Positions 40,439-48,031 of a stretch of DNA of 64,000 bases are shown here, piece after piece. The stretch covers positions 1-64,000 of the forward strand of contig NZ_BSRG01000007.1 in assembly GCF_040363165.1 (NCBI RefSeq), in the 5' to 3' direction. A program made the position numbers and the translations under genes. How positions within the stretch are numbered: position 1 is the first letter of the stretch; each line of letters begins with the position of its first letter. The notes below the pieces were generated by a model. That model was not told the DNA's origin. It saw nothing but the letters and a program-made list of their open reading frames with translations, and did no database searches. The stretch is from Thermus sp. LT1-2-5 (GTDB lineage: Bacteria > Deinococcota > Deinococci > Deinococcales > Thermaceae).

Positions 40439-41045
40439 GGCTCCGGTTTGGGCGCTTCTCAAGCGGGCGCGGGAGCGGGTGTACACCCTCCCCAAGGACT
40501 TTCCTGGCTTCTCCGCCCGCCTTGCCCTTTACGTTAAGGGGCTTTGGTACTTCGGCCAGGTGCGGGCGGAAGGCTTCCGCCCCGAAGTGGACCTGCCCGA
40601 GGGCGTGGGGCCCCTAGCGGAAAAGGAGCTGGCTTCCCTTCTAGGCCACCGCCGCCCCGTTCCCTTTGAAGAGGGCGAGGGCCGCTACCCCATGCGCTTG
40701 GTGGAGGAAGGTCCTATGGGTACGGCCCTCGCCCTGGAGGACCCCTTTCGTTCCCGCATATGGGTCCGCGAGGGGCGGCTTCACGTCATCGAGCGCCACC
40801 TGACAGAAGGCTCGTTTCGCATCCACCTCGAGGCCTGGAAGGAGGTCGGGGAAAAGCTCCTACCTCACCGCTTCCTCCTGGTCCATCGCGACGCCCGGGG
40901 CAGGCTACTCAAAGTGGAACGCTTCCGGGACGAGTACGCCGCTTTCGGAGACCTTTGGCTTCCTGTGGAGCGGGAAGTCGTGGTGGAAGGGGAGGGCTTA
41001 GAGACCTTGGTGCTTCGCTTGGAGAACGTGGAGGTGGCGGCATGA
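40431..41045 (+). CDS. Uncharacterised protein of the heme operon
   Basis: This 204-residue cytoplasmic protein begins VEAPVWALLKRARERVYTLP from GTG 40431, behind GGAGGTG in the end of the monooxygenase gene. It has a lipocalin-like or DUF3386-like pattern: RSRIWVREGRLHVIERHL and HLEAWKEVGEKLLPHRFLLV strands, then GDLWLPVEREVVVEGEG. No active-site motif is seen. The overlaps on both sides show it is translated with heme genes. It may bind heme or its products. Confidence 0.65.
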   Translation: MVEAPVWALLKRARERVYTLPKDFPGFSARLALYVKGLWYFGQVRAEGFRPEVDLPEGVGPLAEKELASLLGHRRPVPFEEGEGRYPMRLVEEGPMGTALALEDPFRSRIWVREGRLHVIERHLTEGSFRIHLEAWKEVGEKLLPHRFLLVHRDARGRLLKVERFRDEYAAFGDLWLPVEREVVVEGEGLETLVLRLENVEVAA

Positions 41046-41941
41046 GAAAGCTGGCGGTTTTGGCTTGGGTGTTTTTGGCGGCCCTGGCCCAGCCTTACCG
41101 GGCGGTGGACGCCACCGGCAAAGCGGTGGAGGTGCGTTCGATAGAACGCATCGTCAGCCTAGACGGCATTACCACGGAGATTCTCTTCGCCGTCGGCGTG
41201 GGGGATAAGGTGGTGGGCCGGGACGACTCCAGCTACTACCCGCCCCAAGTCCTGAGGCTTCCCAGCGTGGGCTACCAGTTCCGCCTTTCCGCCGAGGGCA
41301 TTCTTTCCCTCAAGCCCACCTTGGTCATCGGCCGCGAGGACGTGCGGCCGCCCCAGGTGGTGGACCAGCTCCGCCAGGCGGGGGTGGCGGTGGTCCTGGT
41401 GCCCGCAGAGCCCAGCGTGGAGGGGGCCAAGGCCAAAATCCGGGTGGTGGCCCAGGCGGTGGGCCAGGCGGAGCGGGGGGAGGCTTTGGTCCGGGCTTTG
41501 GAGCGCGATCTCCTGGCTCTCCGCGCCTTCCAGACCCAGCGCGCTTCCCCAAAGCTAAAGGGGCTTTTCCTCTACCTGCGAGGTCCGGGCACCACCTTTG
41601 TCTGCGGCGAGGGGAGCACCCCGGTGGGGGTCATGAAGCTCGCCGGTCTGGAGAACGCCGCCCAGGGCATTCGGGAGTGCCAGCCCATGACGGCGGAGAG
41701 CGTGGTGGCGGCCCGGCCGGACGTCATCGTGGTCTTCAAAAAAGGCCTGGAGAGCGTGGGGGGGTTGGAGGGGCTTCTCAAGCTTCCTGGGGTGGCCCAA
41801 ACCCCGGCAGGGCAGAAGCGGAAGGTGGTGGCCATGGACGACCTTTACCTGGGAAGCTTCGGCCCTCGGGCGGGCCGAGCCGCCTTGGACCTCTTCCGGG
41901 CCGCCTACCTAAAGGAGGGGTTTGTGGAGGTGGGGCCGTGA
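41042..41941 (+). CDS. hmuT: HmuT-type heme ABC binding protein
   Basis: The 299-residue exported protein has signal peptide MRKLAVLAWVFLAALAQ and the class III binding-protein pattern RIVSLDGITTEILFAVGVGD, ILSLKPTLVIG, then a long helix and VAARPDVIVVFKKGL. The HmuT hallmark Tyr appears in DDSSYYPPQV. It delivers heme to the HmuUV transporter encoded next. ATG 41042 overlaps the upstream stop by 4 bp. Confidence 0.85.
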   Translation: MRKLAVLAWVFLAALAQPYRAVDATGKAVEVRSIERIVSLDGITTEILFAVGVGDKVVGRDDSSYYPPQVLRLPSVGYQFRLSAEGILSLKPTLVIGREDVRPPQVVDQLRQAGVAVVLVPAEPSVEGAKAKIRVVAQAVGQAERGEALVRALERDLLALRAFQTQRASPKLKGLFLYLRGPGTTFVCGEGSTPVGVMKLAGLENAAQGIRECQPMTAESVVAARPDVIVVFKKGLESVGGLEGLLKLPGVAQTPAGQKRKVVAMDDLYLGSFGPRAGRAALDLFRAAYLKEGFVEVGP

Positions 41942-42048
41942 GGTCGTACCTCTTCCTTCGCGGGGTGTTTAAGGCGTTCCTCCTCCTGCTCCTCCTGGGC
42001 AAGCCCTTACCGCCGAGCCTTGAGGCCCTATGGGAGGAAGTTCCGTGA
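41938..42048 (+). CDS. 36-residue membrane peptide embedded in the hmu operon
   Basis: GTG 41938 overlaps the HmuT stop and the TGA at 42046-42048 overlaps the permease GTG at 42045, so both junctions are translationally coupled. The peptide is RSYLFLRGVFKAFLLLLLLG followed by KPLPPSLEALWEEVP: one short hydrophobic helix and an acidic tail. It could be a small transporter subunit or HemP-like factor; there is no known family. Confidence 0.55.
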   Translation: MRSYLFLRGVFKAFLLLLLLGKPLPPSLEALWEEVP

Positions 42049-43076
42049 CCAAGAGCCTCGTTTTCCCCCGCTCCCGGCGGTACCGTTTGGTCCTCCTGGT
42101 CCTGGCCCTCCTCTTGGTCCTGGCCCTCCTTTTGGGGGCGGGGCTTGGGGCCTACCCCATCCCGCCCTTGGCCATCCCCGGCATCCTCCTAAAGGGGGAA
42201 GGGGTGGAGTATCAGGTGCTTACCGCCCTCCGCTTTCCCCGGGTCCTGGGGGCAGCCCTGGTGGGGGCGCTTTTGGCCTTGGCGGGGGCGGTGTTGCAGG
42301 GCCTCTTCCGCAACCCCCTGGTGGACCCGGGGCTCATTGGGGTGTCCTCGGGGGCGGCCTTGGGAGCAGCCCTTTTCATCGTCCTCTGGCCCGGGGCGGG
42401 GGTCCTCGAGGTCTACGCCCTTCCCCTCTTCGCCTTCTTGGGCGGACTCCTCGCCACCCATCTGCTTTGGCGCTTGGCCCGGACGCCCCTGGGGGTCCAG
42501 GTTTCCGTGCTCCTCCTCTCGGGCATCGCCCTGAACGCCTTGGTGGGGGCAGGGATCGGCCTCCTCACCTTTTTGGCGAGCGAGCAGGAGCTCCGTAGCC
42601 TCACCTTTTGGACCCTTGGGGGCTTTTCCGCCCTTACCTGGCGCCTTCTTTTGGCTGGGCTGCCCTTGGCCCTCCTCGCCCTTTTCCTCCTCCTTCCCCT
42701 GGCCCGTTCCCTGAACGCCTTGGCCCTGGGGGAACGGGAGGCCTTCCACCTGGGGGTGGACCTCGAGGCCCTGAAGCGCCGGGCGGTGGCGGGGGCTGCC
42801 CTAGGGGTGGGGGTGGCGGTGGCCCTGGCGGGCGGGGTGGGGTTCCTGGGTTTGGTGGCGCCCCATCTCTTCCGCCTCTTGGCGGGGCCCGACCACCGCT
42901 ACCTCCTTCCGGGATCGGCCCTTTTGGGCGCGGGGCTCGCCGTGGGGGCGGACCTTCTCGCCCGTACCCTGGCCGCCCCTGCGGAAATCCCCGTGGGGGT
43001 GGTGACCGCCCTCCTCGGGGGGCCCTTCTTCCTTTACTTGGTCCTGCGTTACAAGCGGGAGGTGTACCGTGCTTGA
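42045..43076 (+). CDS. hmuU: HmuU-type heme ABC permease (FecCD family)
   Basis: This 343-residue permease starts at GTG 42045 with GGAGG (42033-42037) suitably spaced; an in-frame ATG at 42030 lies in front of that site and is less likely. It has about ten membrane helices, with FecCD landmarks GAVLQGLFRNPLVDPGLIGV-like (GLFRNPLVDPGLIGVSSGAA), LGGFSALTW and GFLGLVAPHLFRLL. Family length is normal. It moves heme across the inner membrane with HmuT and HmuV. Confidence 0.92.
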   Translation: MTKSLVFPRSRRYRLVLLVLALLLVLALLLGAGLGAYPIPPLAIPGILLKGEGVEYQVLTALRFPRVLGAALVGALLALAGAVLQGLFRNPLVDPGLIGVSSGAALGAALFIVLWPGAGVLEVYALPLFAFLGGLLATHLLWRLARTPLGVQVSVLLLSGIALNALVGAGIGLLTFLASEQELRSLTFWTLGGFSALTWRLLLAGLPLALLALFLLLPLARSLNALALGEREAFHLGVDLEALKRRAVAGAALGVGVAVALAGGVGFLGLVAPHLFRLLAGPDHRYLLPGSALLGAGLAVGADLLARTLAAPAEIPVGVVTALLGGPFFLYLVLRYKREVYRA

Positions 43077-43851
43077 GGCGAAAAACCTAGGGTATCGCGT
43101 GGGGGAACGGTGGTTGGTAAAGGGCGTGGACCTCGCCGTGCGCGGGGGGGAGTTCCTGGCCGTCCTCGGCCCCAACGGGAGCGGCAAGACCACGCTCCTT
43201 CGCCTGCTTTCGGGGGAGCTCCGCCCCTCCCAGGGGGAGGTGTGGCTCCAGGAGCAGCCCTTGGCCGCCTACACCCCGGAGCGCCTGGCCCAGGTGCGGG
43301 CGGTGCTTTCCCAAAACCGGGAGATGGGCTTTCCCTACACCGCCTACGAGGTGGCCTTTCTGGGGCGGCTTCCCCACCTTTGGGGTAGACGGGAGGGACT
43401 GGAGGACCACGCCAAGGTGGAGGCGGCTTTAGGGCGGGCCCAGGCCGCAGGCTTTAAGGAGCGGCTCTTCCCCAGCCTTTCCGGGGGCGAGGCCATGCGG
43501 GTGGAGGTGGCCAGGCTTCTCGCCCAGGAGGCCCGCCTTTTCCTCTTAGACGAGCCCACCAACCACCTGGACCCCCGCTATGCCCTGGAGCTCCTTTGCC
43601 TTTTTCGGGCCCTGGCCTACGAGGGAAGCGCGGTGGTGGCGGTGCTCCATGACCTGAACCTGGCGGGGCTTTTCGCCGACCGGATTCTCCTCCTCAAAGA
43701 CGGCAGGCCCGTGGCCTACGGGGAGCCCCAAGCCGTGTTGCACCCGGGGCTTTTGGAGGACGTCTACGAGGTTTCTTTCCACGCCCTGGGACAACCGGGG
43801 ACTTTCCGCTTCCTCCTTCCCGTGCCCAAGGAGGTGGTCCGTGGAGCCTGA
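43069..43851 (+). CDS. hmuV: HmuV-type heme ABC ATPase
   Basis: This 260-residue ATPase has Walker A LGPNGSGKTTLLRLL, a Q-loop VLSQNREMGFPYTAYEVAFL typical of the heme/FecE group, signature LSGGEAMRVEVARLLAQ (variant, lacking QxQR), and LFLLDEPTNHLDPR plus AVLHDLNLAG. GTG 43069 overlaps hmuU. The C-terminal VYEVSFHALGQPG matches HmuV proteins. Confidence 0.92.
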   Translation: MLEAKNLGYRVGERWLVKGVDLAVRGGEFLAVLGPNGSGKTTLLRLLSGELRPSQGEVWLQEQPLAAYTPERLAQVRAVLSQNREMGFPYTAYEVAFLGRLPHLWGRREGLEDHAKVEAALGRAQAAGFKERLFPSLSGGEAMRVEVARLLAQEARLFLLDEPTNHLDPRYALELLCLFRALAYEGSAVVAVLHDLNLAGLFADRILLLKDGRPVAYGEPQAVLHPGLLEDVYEVSFHALGQPGTFRFLLPVPKEVVRGA

Positions 43852-44152
43852 CCACGCCCAGGTGGTGGCCCGGGTTTCCGAGACCCGGTACCTTTCCCGT
43901 TGTGCCTGCAACGGGGGCACCTACCACCTGCACTGGGACGCCGCCACCTTTCGCCTTACCCCGGAGGGCCTCCGGTTCCTGGCCCAGGTTTTGGAGGACC
44001 TCTTGGCGCGGGGTGGTGACGGGGTGGTGTGGCTTGGGGCGGTGGGCCTCCGTTTTCGGGAGGGGGAGGGGTGGGAGCTCCTTCGCCTGTTAAAGCGGGG
44101 GCTTGTTTGGCAAACGGCGACACCGGTGGCGTACTTTCGTCATCTGAACTAG
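43841..44152 (+). CDS. Small uncharacterised heme-operon protein
   Basis: The 103-residue cytoplasmic protein from GTG 43841 has LSRCACNGGTYHLHWDAATF (two Cys spaced CxC, two His) followed by an acidic helix (LTPEGLRFLAQVLEDLLARG) and a strand region. The CxC/His group could bind metal or heme. It overlaps hmuV by 11 bp and precedes a second binding protein by 7 bp. Family unknown. Confidence 0.65.
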   Translation: MEPDHAQVVARVSETRYLSRCACNGGTYHLHWDAATFRLTPEGLRFLAQVLEDLLARGGDGVVWLGAVGLRFREGEGWELLRLLKRGLVWQTATPVAYFRHLN

Positions 44153-44159
44153 GAGGGTT

Positions 44160-45074
44160 ATGCGGACGAAAACACTTTTTGTGAGCTTTCTGGTTTCCTT
44201 GGCCTTAGCGCAGGGGTCCTGTCCGGGCGGGCGGGTGCCCCACGACTTGGGGGAGGTTTGCCTGCCCAAGACCCCAGCGCGGGTGGCGGCGCTGGACTGG
44301 CGGCCTTTGGAAGACCTTCTCCTCCTAGGAGTGCAGCCCGTGGCGGGGGCAGATCTGGCGGATTTCCCCAAGTGGGTGAGGATGGAGCTTCCCCAGGGGA
44401 TCCAGGATGTGGGAGGGCGCATGAGCCCGAGCTTGGAGCGCCTGGCCGCCCTTAAGCCCGATCTGGTCTTGGGCTACACGGGCTTTCAGGGGCGGTTCTA
44501 CCCCGAGCTTTCCCGCATCGCCCCCACGGCGCTATACGACTATCTCCCCTCCCAGGGACAACTTGCCGCCATGCGGCGGCACTTCCTCCTTCACGCCCGC
44601 TTGGTAGGGAAGGAACGGGAAGGGGAGAGGATCCTTTCCGATTTGGACCGCTTCCTGCGGGAGCGGGCGGAGGAGCTTGGGCGCAAGGGGCTTTCCGGTA
44701 GGTCCTTCCTCTTGGTCCAGGCCTGGGCCCGGGAGAAGGTCTACAACGTCTTCACCCGGGACACCCTGGCTTCCGAGCTCCTGGAGGCCCTGGGCCTGAA
44801 GAACGCCTGGACCGGAAAGGCAGAGGCGTATGGGCTTTCTCGAGTGGGTCCTGAGGGACTAGTGCGTTTGGTGCGCGACAACCCGGGCGTGCTCGTCTTT
44901 CTCGTTGCCCAGCCCGAGAATAACCCCCTGAGCGACCCAGCGGTGGGTCCCCTGCTCCGGCTAAATCGGGCTCGGGTGCTGCCCCTGGCCCCGAACACCT
45001 GGACCTACGGGGGCCCCCATTCCGCCCGAGTCCTGGTGGAAGAGGTCTGGCGTAGCGTGGGGGGTGGCCAATGA
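44160..45074 (+). CDS. FecB/FhuD-like iron-complex binding protein
   Basis: This 304-residue exported protein has signal peptide MRTKTLFVSFLVSLALAQ, then VPHDLGEVCLPKTPARVAAL and LLLLGVQPVAGADLADFPKW, LERLAALKPDLVLGYTG: the fold of ferric siderophore/citrate binding proteins. An extra conserved Cys pair (GSCPGG, EVCLP) may form a disulfide. It has no own permease; it may share HmuUV. It overlaps the imelysin gene by 4 bp. Confidence 0.85.
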   Translation: MRTKTLFVSFLVSLALAQGSCPGGRVPHDLGEVCLPKTPARVAALDWRPLEDLLLLGVQPVAGADLADFPKWVRMELPQGIQDVGGRMSPSLERLAALKPDLVLGYTGFQGRFYPELSRIAPTALYDYLPSQGQLAAMRRHFLLHARLVGKEREGERILSDLDRFLRERAEELGRKGLSGRSFLLVQAWAREKVYNVFTRDTLASELLEALGLKNAWTGKAEAYGLSRVGPEGLVRLVRDNPGVLVFLVAQPENNPLSDPAVGPLLRLNRARVLPLAPNTWTYGGPHSARVLVEEVWRSVGGGQ

Positions 45075-46117
45075 GGCGCTTTGCTGTAGGACTGCTTTTC
45101 CTCGCCGCGGCCTTCGCCCAGGGGTTTAGGGCGGACCTTCGGGCCCAGGTGGAGCCCCTCCTTGGAGAGCTTGTTCAAAATGCCCGGCTTCTGGCCCAGG
45201 CGGCCCGCGCCTATGCGGAAGCCCCCACCCTCGAGGGCCTGAACCGGCTCCGGGTCCTTTGGCATCTGGCCCGGGAGCCTTGGGAGGTGTTGGAAGCCTT
45301 CGCCTTTGGGCCTGTGGGCGACTTTGATCCGTATCTGGACACCTGGCCCGTAAGCCCAGAGGACCTCCGGCGCACCTTGGGGAAGCCTGTGGAGGACCTG
45401 CCCCCTGAGGTTCGGGGCTTCCACGCCCTGGAATACCTCCTTTACCAGGAGCCTGCCCGCACCCCAGAGGCCGCCCGCCATCTGGCCCTGTTGGCGGAGG
45501 ATCTGGCCCAGAAGGCTTCCCGTATGCGGGAGGCTTACTTGGCCTATTTGGAGGAAGCCTCCGAGACGGATTTGACCCTGGAGCTCTACGCCGCAAGCCT
45601 GGAACTCGCCGAGGAGCTTTTCGCCGAAAAGCTCAAGAACCCGGAAAGCCCGTACGCTCAGCGCTCGGCCCAGGATTACCGGGCCAATGTCCGGGGTCTC
45701 CTCCAAGCCTTCGCCTTGCTTCCCCTACCGGGCCCGGTCTGGGCCTTGGCCCTGGACCTGGAGCGAGCGGTAGCGGCCCTGCCGAGCCCCTTGGAGGGCA
45801 ACTGGGACCACCCCCAGGTAGCCTTGGCCATAGCCAGAGCCCAAGACCTCCATCGCGCCCTGGCCCAGGCCCCGGTGGGCGATGCGGGAGAGCGGGCCCT
45901 CCTTTGGCTCCGCACCTTCCGGGAGGAGTACCTGGTGGAGGGGGAGGTGGATGAGGGGCTAGCAGCCTTGGAGGGCCTTAGGGCCGCCCTGGCGGGGATG
46001 CCCCAGGAGGAGGAGGCGCTAAAGTTGGTGGTGGCCCTCGAGGCCAAGGTGCGGGCTCAAGCCCCCGCAGAGGAGGTGGAGCCTTTGCTCCGGGCCTTGG
46101 AGGCCCTCTTCCGCTAG
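45071..46117 (+). CDS. Imelysin-family periplasmic iron-regulated protein
   Basis: The 348-residue exported protein has signal peptide MRRFAVGLLFLAAAFAQ and two helical repeats. The imelysin GxHxxE motif appears as VRGFHALEYLLYQEP. EfeO and IrpA relatives bind Fe at this site and act in iron uptake. It sits between an iron-complex binding protein and a di-heme oxidoreductase, the same partnership often seen for imelysins, where the redox partner may free iron from its chelator. Confidence 0.87.
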   Translation: MRRFAVGLLFLAAAFAQGFRADLRAQVEPLLGELVQNARLLAQAARAYAEAPTLEGLNRLRVLWHLAREPWEVLEAFAFGPVGDFDPYLDTWPVSPEDLRRTLGKPVEDLPPEVRGFHALEYLLYQEPARTPEAARHLALLAEDLAQKASRMREAYLAYLEEASETDLTLELYAASLELAEELFAEKLKNPESPYAQRSAQDYRANVRGLLQAFALLPLPGPVWALALDLERAVAALPSPLEGNWDHPQVALAIARAQDLHRALAQAPVGDAGERALLWLRTFREEYLVEGEVDEGLAALEGLRAALAGMPQEEEALKLVVALEAKVRAQAPAEEVEPLLRALEALFR

Positions 46118-46120
46118 GCC

Positions 46121-47299
46121 GTGCGCCGCTTTCTTTGGCTTGCCCTTTTCCTTCTCGGCGCCCTTCCCGCCCGCTACTGGGTGCAGGACGCTTCCTCTCG
46201 GGCCTTCGGCCACCCCCTGCCTGGGCTTACCTCCGAGGCTCTGGAGGCCTTTCGCCGAGGGGACCAAGCCTTCAACCGCATCTTCGTGCGGGAGGACGGC
46301 TTGGGCCCCCTCTTTGTGCACCAATCCTGCGCCGGGTGCCACGTGCGGGACGGGCGGGGGCGCCTCGCCTTCGAGGGACGTAGCGAGGCCTTGGTGCGCG
46401 CCCGTGCCCTCGATGGGACCGCCCCCCACCCCCGCTTCGGGGTGCAGCTCCAGGACCACGCCCTGCCAGGCTACCCACCGGAGGGCCAGGTCCTCCTCCG
46501 CTGGGAGGAAGCGGTGGGGCGCTATCCCGATGGGACCCCTTATCGGCTCAGGCGCCTTAGCCTGGAGGTCCTGGACCCCTCGGGGAGGCCGGTTCCGGGC
46601 CGGTATAGCCTCCGCCTGGCTCCACCCGTCTTCGGCGGGGGGCTTCTGGAGGCGGTGCCGGAAAGCGCCCTTCTCGCCTCGCAAGACCCGGAGGACCGGG
46701 ATGGGGACGGGGTTTCGGGAAGGGTGGCCCGCCTGGCTGGGGGTGAGGTGGGCCGTTTTGGGTGGAAGGCGGGGGTGGCAAGCCTAAAGGAGCAGGCCGC
46801 CTTGGCCTACCGGGAGGACATGGGCCTTTCCACGCCCCTTTTCCCCGATGAAGGGGGGATAGAGGTGGGGGAGGCGGAGTTGGAGGCGGTGGTCGCCTAC
46901 CTCAAGCTCCTGGCGGTGCCCGCTCCCCGCCACGGGCCGGAGGCCCTAAGGGGAAGGCGCCTTTTCGCCCAAATCGGTTGCGCCACCTGCCACCAACCGA
47001 GCCTGGCCGGGCTTCCCGCCTACACCGATCTCCTCCTCCACGACATGGGCCCGGGATTGGACGACGGCGTGGCCGAGGGGGACGCCGCCCCTGCCGAATG
47101 GCGCACCCCGCCCTTATGGGGGATTGGCCTCACCCGGAAGGTGCTTGGGGAGGAGCTCTACCTTCACGATGGGCGGGCGCGGACCCTCGAGGAGGCCATT
47201 CTTTGGCACGGGGGTGAGGCGGAAGGGGCCAAGCGCCGCTTCATGGCCCTTTCCAAGGAGGACCGCGAGGCCTTGCTTCGCTTTCTGGAGGGGTTGTAG
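46121..47299 (+). CDS. Di-heme oxidoreductase (DHOR/MauG-like) with two c hemes
   Basis: The 392-residue exported protein has signal peptide RRFLWLALFLLGALPA from GTG 46121 and two c-heme sites, CAGCH (about residue 71) and CATCH (about residue 287), with downstream LTRKVLGEELYLHDGRA containing a Met/His candidate. Proteins of this type are annotated as thiol oxidoreductases in imelysin loci. It lies 3 bp after the imelysin gene and closes the heme operon. It may reduce or release iron from chelates in the periplasm. Confidence 0.87.
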   Translation: MRRFLWLALFLLGALPARYWVQDASSRAFGHPLPGLTSEALEAFRRGDQAFNRIFVREDGLGPLFVHQSCAGCHVRDGRGRLAFEGRSEALVRARALDGTAPHPRFGVQLQDHALPGYPPEGQVLLRWEEAVGRYPDGTPYRLRRLSLEVLDPSGRPVPGRYSLRLAPPVFGGGLLEAVPESALLASQDPEDRDGDGVSGRVARLAGGEVGRFGWKAGVASLKEQAALAYREDMGLSTPLFPDEGGIEVGEAELEAVVAYLKLLAVPAPRHGPEALRGRRLFAQIGCATCHQPSLAGLPAYTDLLLHDMGPGLDDGVAEGDAAPAEWRTPPLWGIGLTRKVLGEELYLHDGRARTLEEAILWHGGEAEGAKRRFMALSKEDREALLRFLEGL

Positions 47300-47308
47300 T
47301 CTGGAGGC

Positions 47309-47337
47309 TTGACGCTACCCCCAACCCGTGGTAGCCT
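47309..47337 (+). promoter_or_regulatory. Promoter of the B12-riboswitch operon
   Basis: TTGACG (47309-47314), a 17-bp spacer and TAGCCT (47332-47337). Transcription from ~47344 would begin just before the leader hairpin GGACACCC/GGGTGTCC (47346-47369) and the riboswitch. It overlaps the end region of the upstream operon. Confidence 0.7.
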
Positions 47338-47377
47338 CCTCCGCAGGACACCCAAGACTTAGGGTGTCCTGGCCGCG

Positions 47378-47500
47378 ATGCCAGGCCGACAGGCCTGGAC
47401 GCCCGTGGGCGGCGGGGGAAGTCCGGTGAGAGTCCGGCGCTGTCCCGCAACGGTGACCGGCCCCCTTTGGCCGGAAGCCCGAGTACCCGCTTCGCGGTCC
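47378..47500 (+). promoter_or_regulatory. Cobalamin riboswitch
   Basis: The segment carries the conserved core GGGGAAGTCCGGTGAGAGTC, then GCTGTCCCGCAACGGTGACC (the B12-box region) and GGAAGCCCGAGTACC. Stems can be drawn for GGCCGACAGGCC-type and GGCC/GGCC arms. The P8-P12-type extension is short, as in compact cobalamin riboswitches; the ligand class was not assigned. It lies ~150 nt before the first of four genes, all plausible B12-independent or B12-shortage functions. No clear terminator with a T-run follows, so control of translation or of a weak terminator (GCCCC-ACA-GGGGC, about 47584-47596) is possible. Confidence 0.88.
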
Positions 47501-47649
47501 TACCCCGTAGCCCTCGAGGCAAGGGTGAAGGTGGTGATGCCCGTGGGACCTTAAAAAAGGCGCACTCCCCTAAAAGTCGAGCTGCCCCACAGGGGCGAGG
47601 GTAGGAGGCTTGGACAGGTTCGGCCCTTGGCCGTGTGAAGGAGGTTTTT

Positions 47650-48027
47650 GTGCGGGAAACCCGCATGGTGTACCCCGTGTTCCCAGGAGAGACCAACCAT
47701 TACGGGACGCTTTTCGGCGGCACCGCCATGGCCTGGATGGACCAAGCGGCCTTCGTGGCGGCGAGCCGCCACGCCCGGCGCAAGGTGGTCACGGTGCACG
47801 CCGACGCCGTGGACTTCCGCCATCCCGTGCCCCAGGGCTCCATCGTGGAGCTGGTGGCCCGGGTGGTGGAGGTGGGGCGGAGCTCCATGCGTGTGGAGGT
47901 GGAGATGTGGGTGGAGCCCCTCGAGGCGGGCCGAGAGCCCTATCTGGCCGCCCGGGGTGGGTTTGTGTTGGTGGCGTTGGACGAGGCGGGCCGGCCCACC
48001 CCGGTTCCTCCTTTGGAGAGGGGGTAA
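47650..48027 (+). CDS. Hotdog-fold acyl-CoA thioesterase (YciA/BFIT type)
   Basis: This 125-residue protein contains VFPGETNHYGTLFGGTAMAW and MDQAAFVAASRHAR, the N/D-H-x-G-x-x-F-G-G core of YciA-type acyl-CoA thioesterases, and VHADAVDFRHPVPQGSIVEL. GTG 47650 is chosen for its spacing from AAGGAGG; an in-frame GTG at 47635 would put the Shine-Dalgarno inside the gene. It is the first gene behind the cobalamin riboswitch. When B12 is short, methylmalonyl-CoA metabolism stalls, so a thioesterase could free trapped CoA; this is inference. Confidence 0.85.
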   Translation: MRETRMVYPVFPGETNHYGTLFGGTAMAWMDQAAFVAASRHARRKVVTVHADAVDFRHPVPQGSIVELVARVVEVGRSSMRVEVEMWVEPLEAGREPYLAARGGFVLVALDEAGRPTPVPPLERG

Positions 48028-48031
48028 GGGT

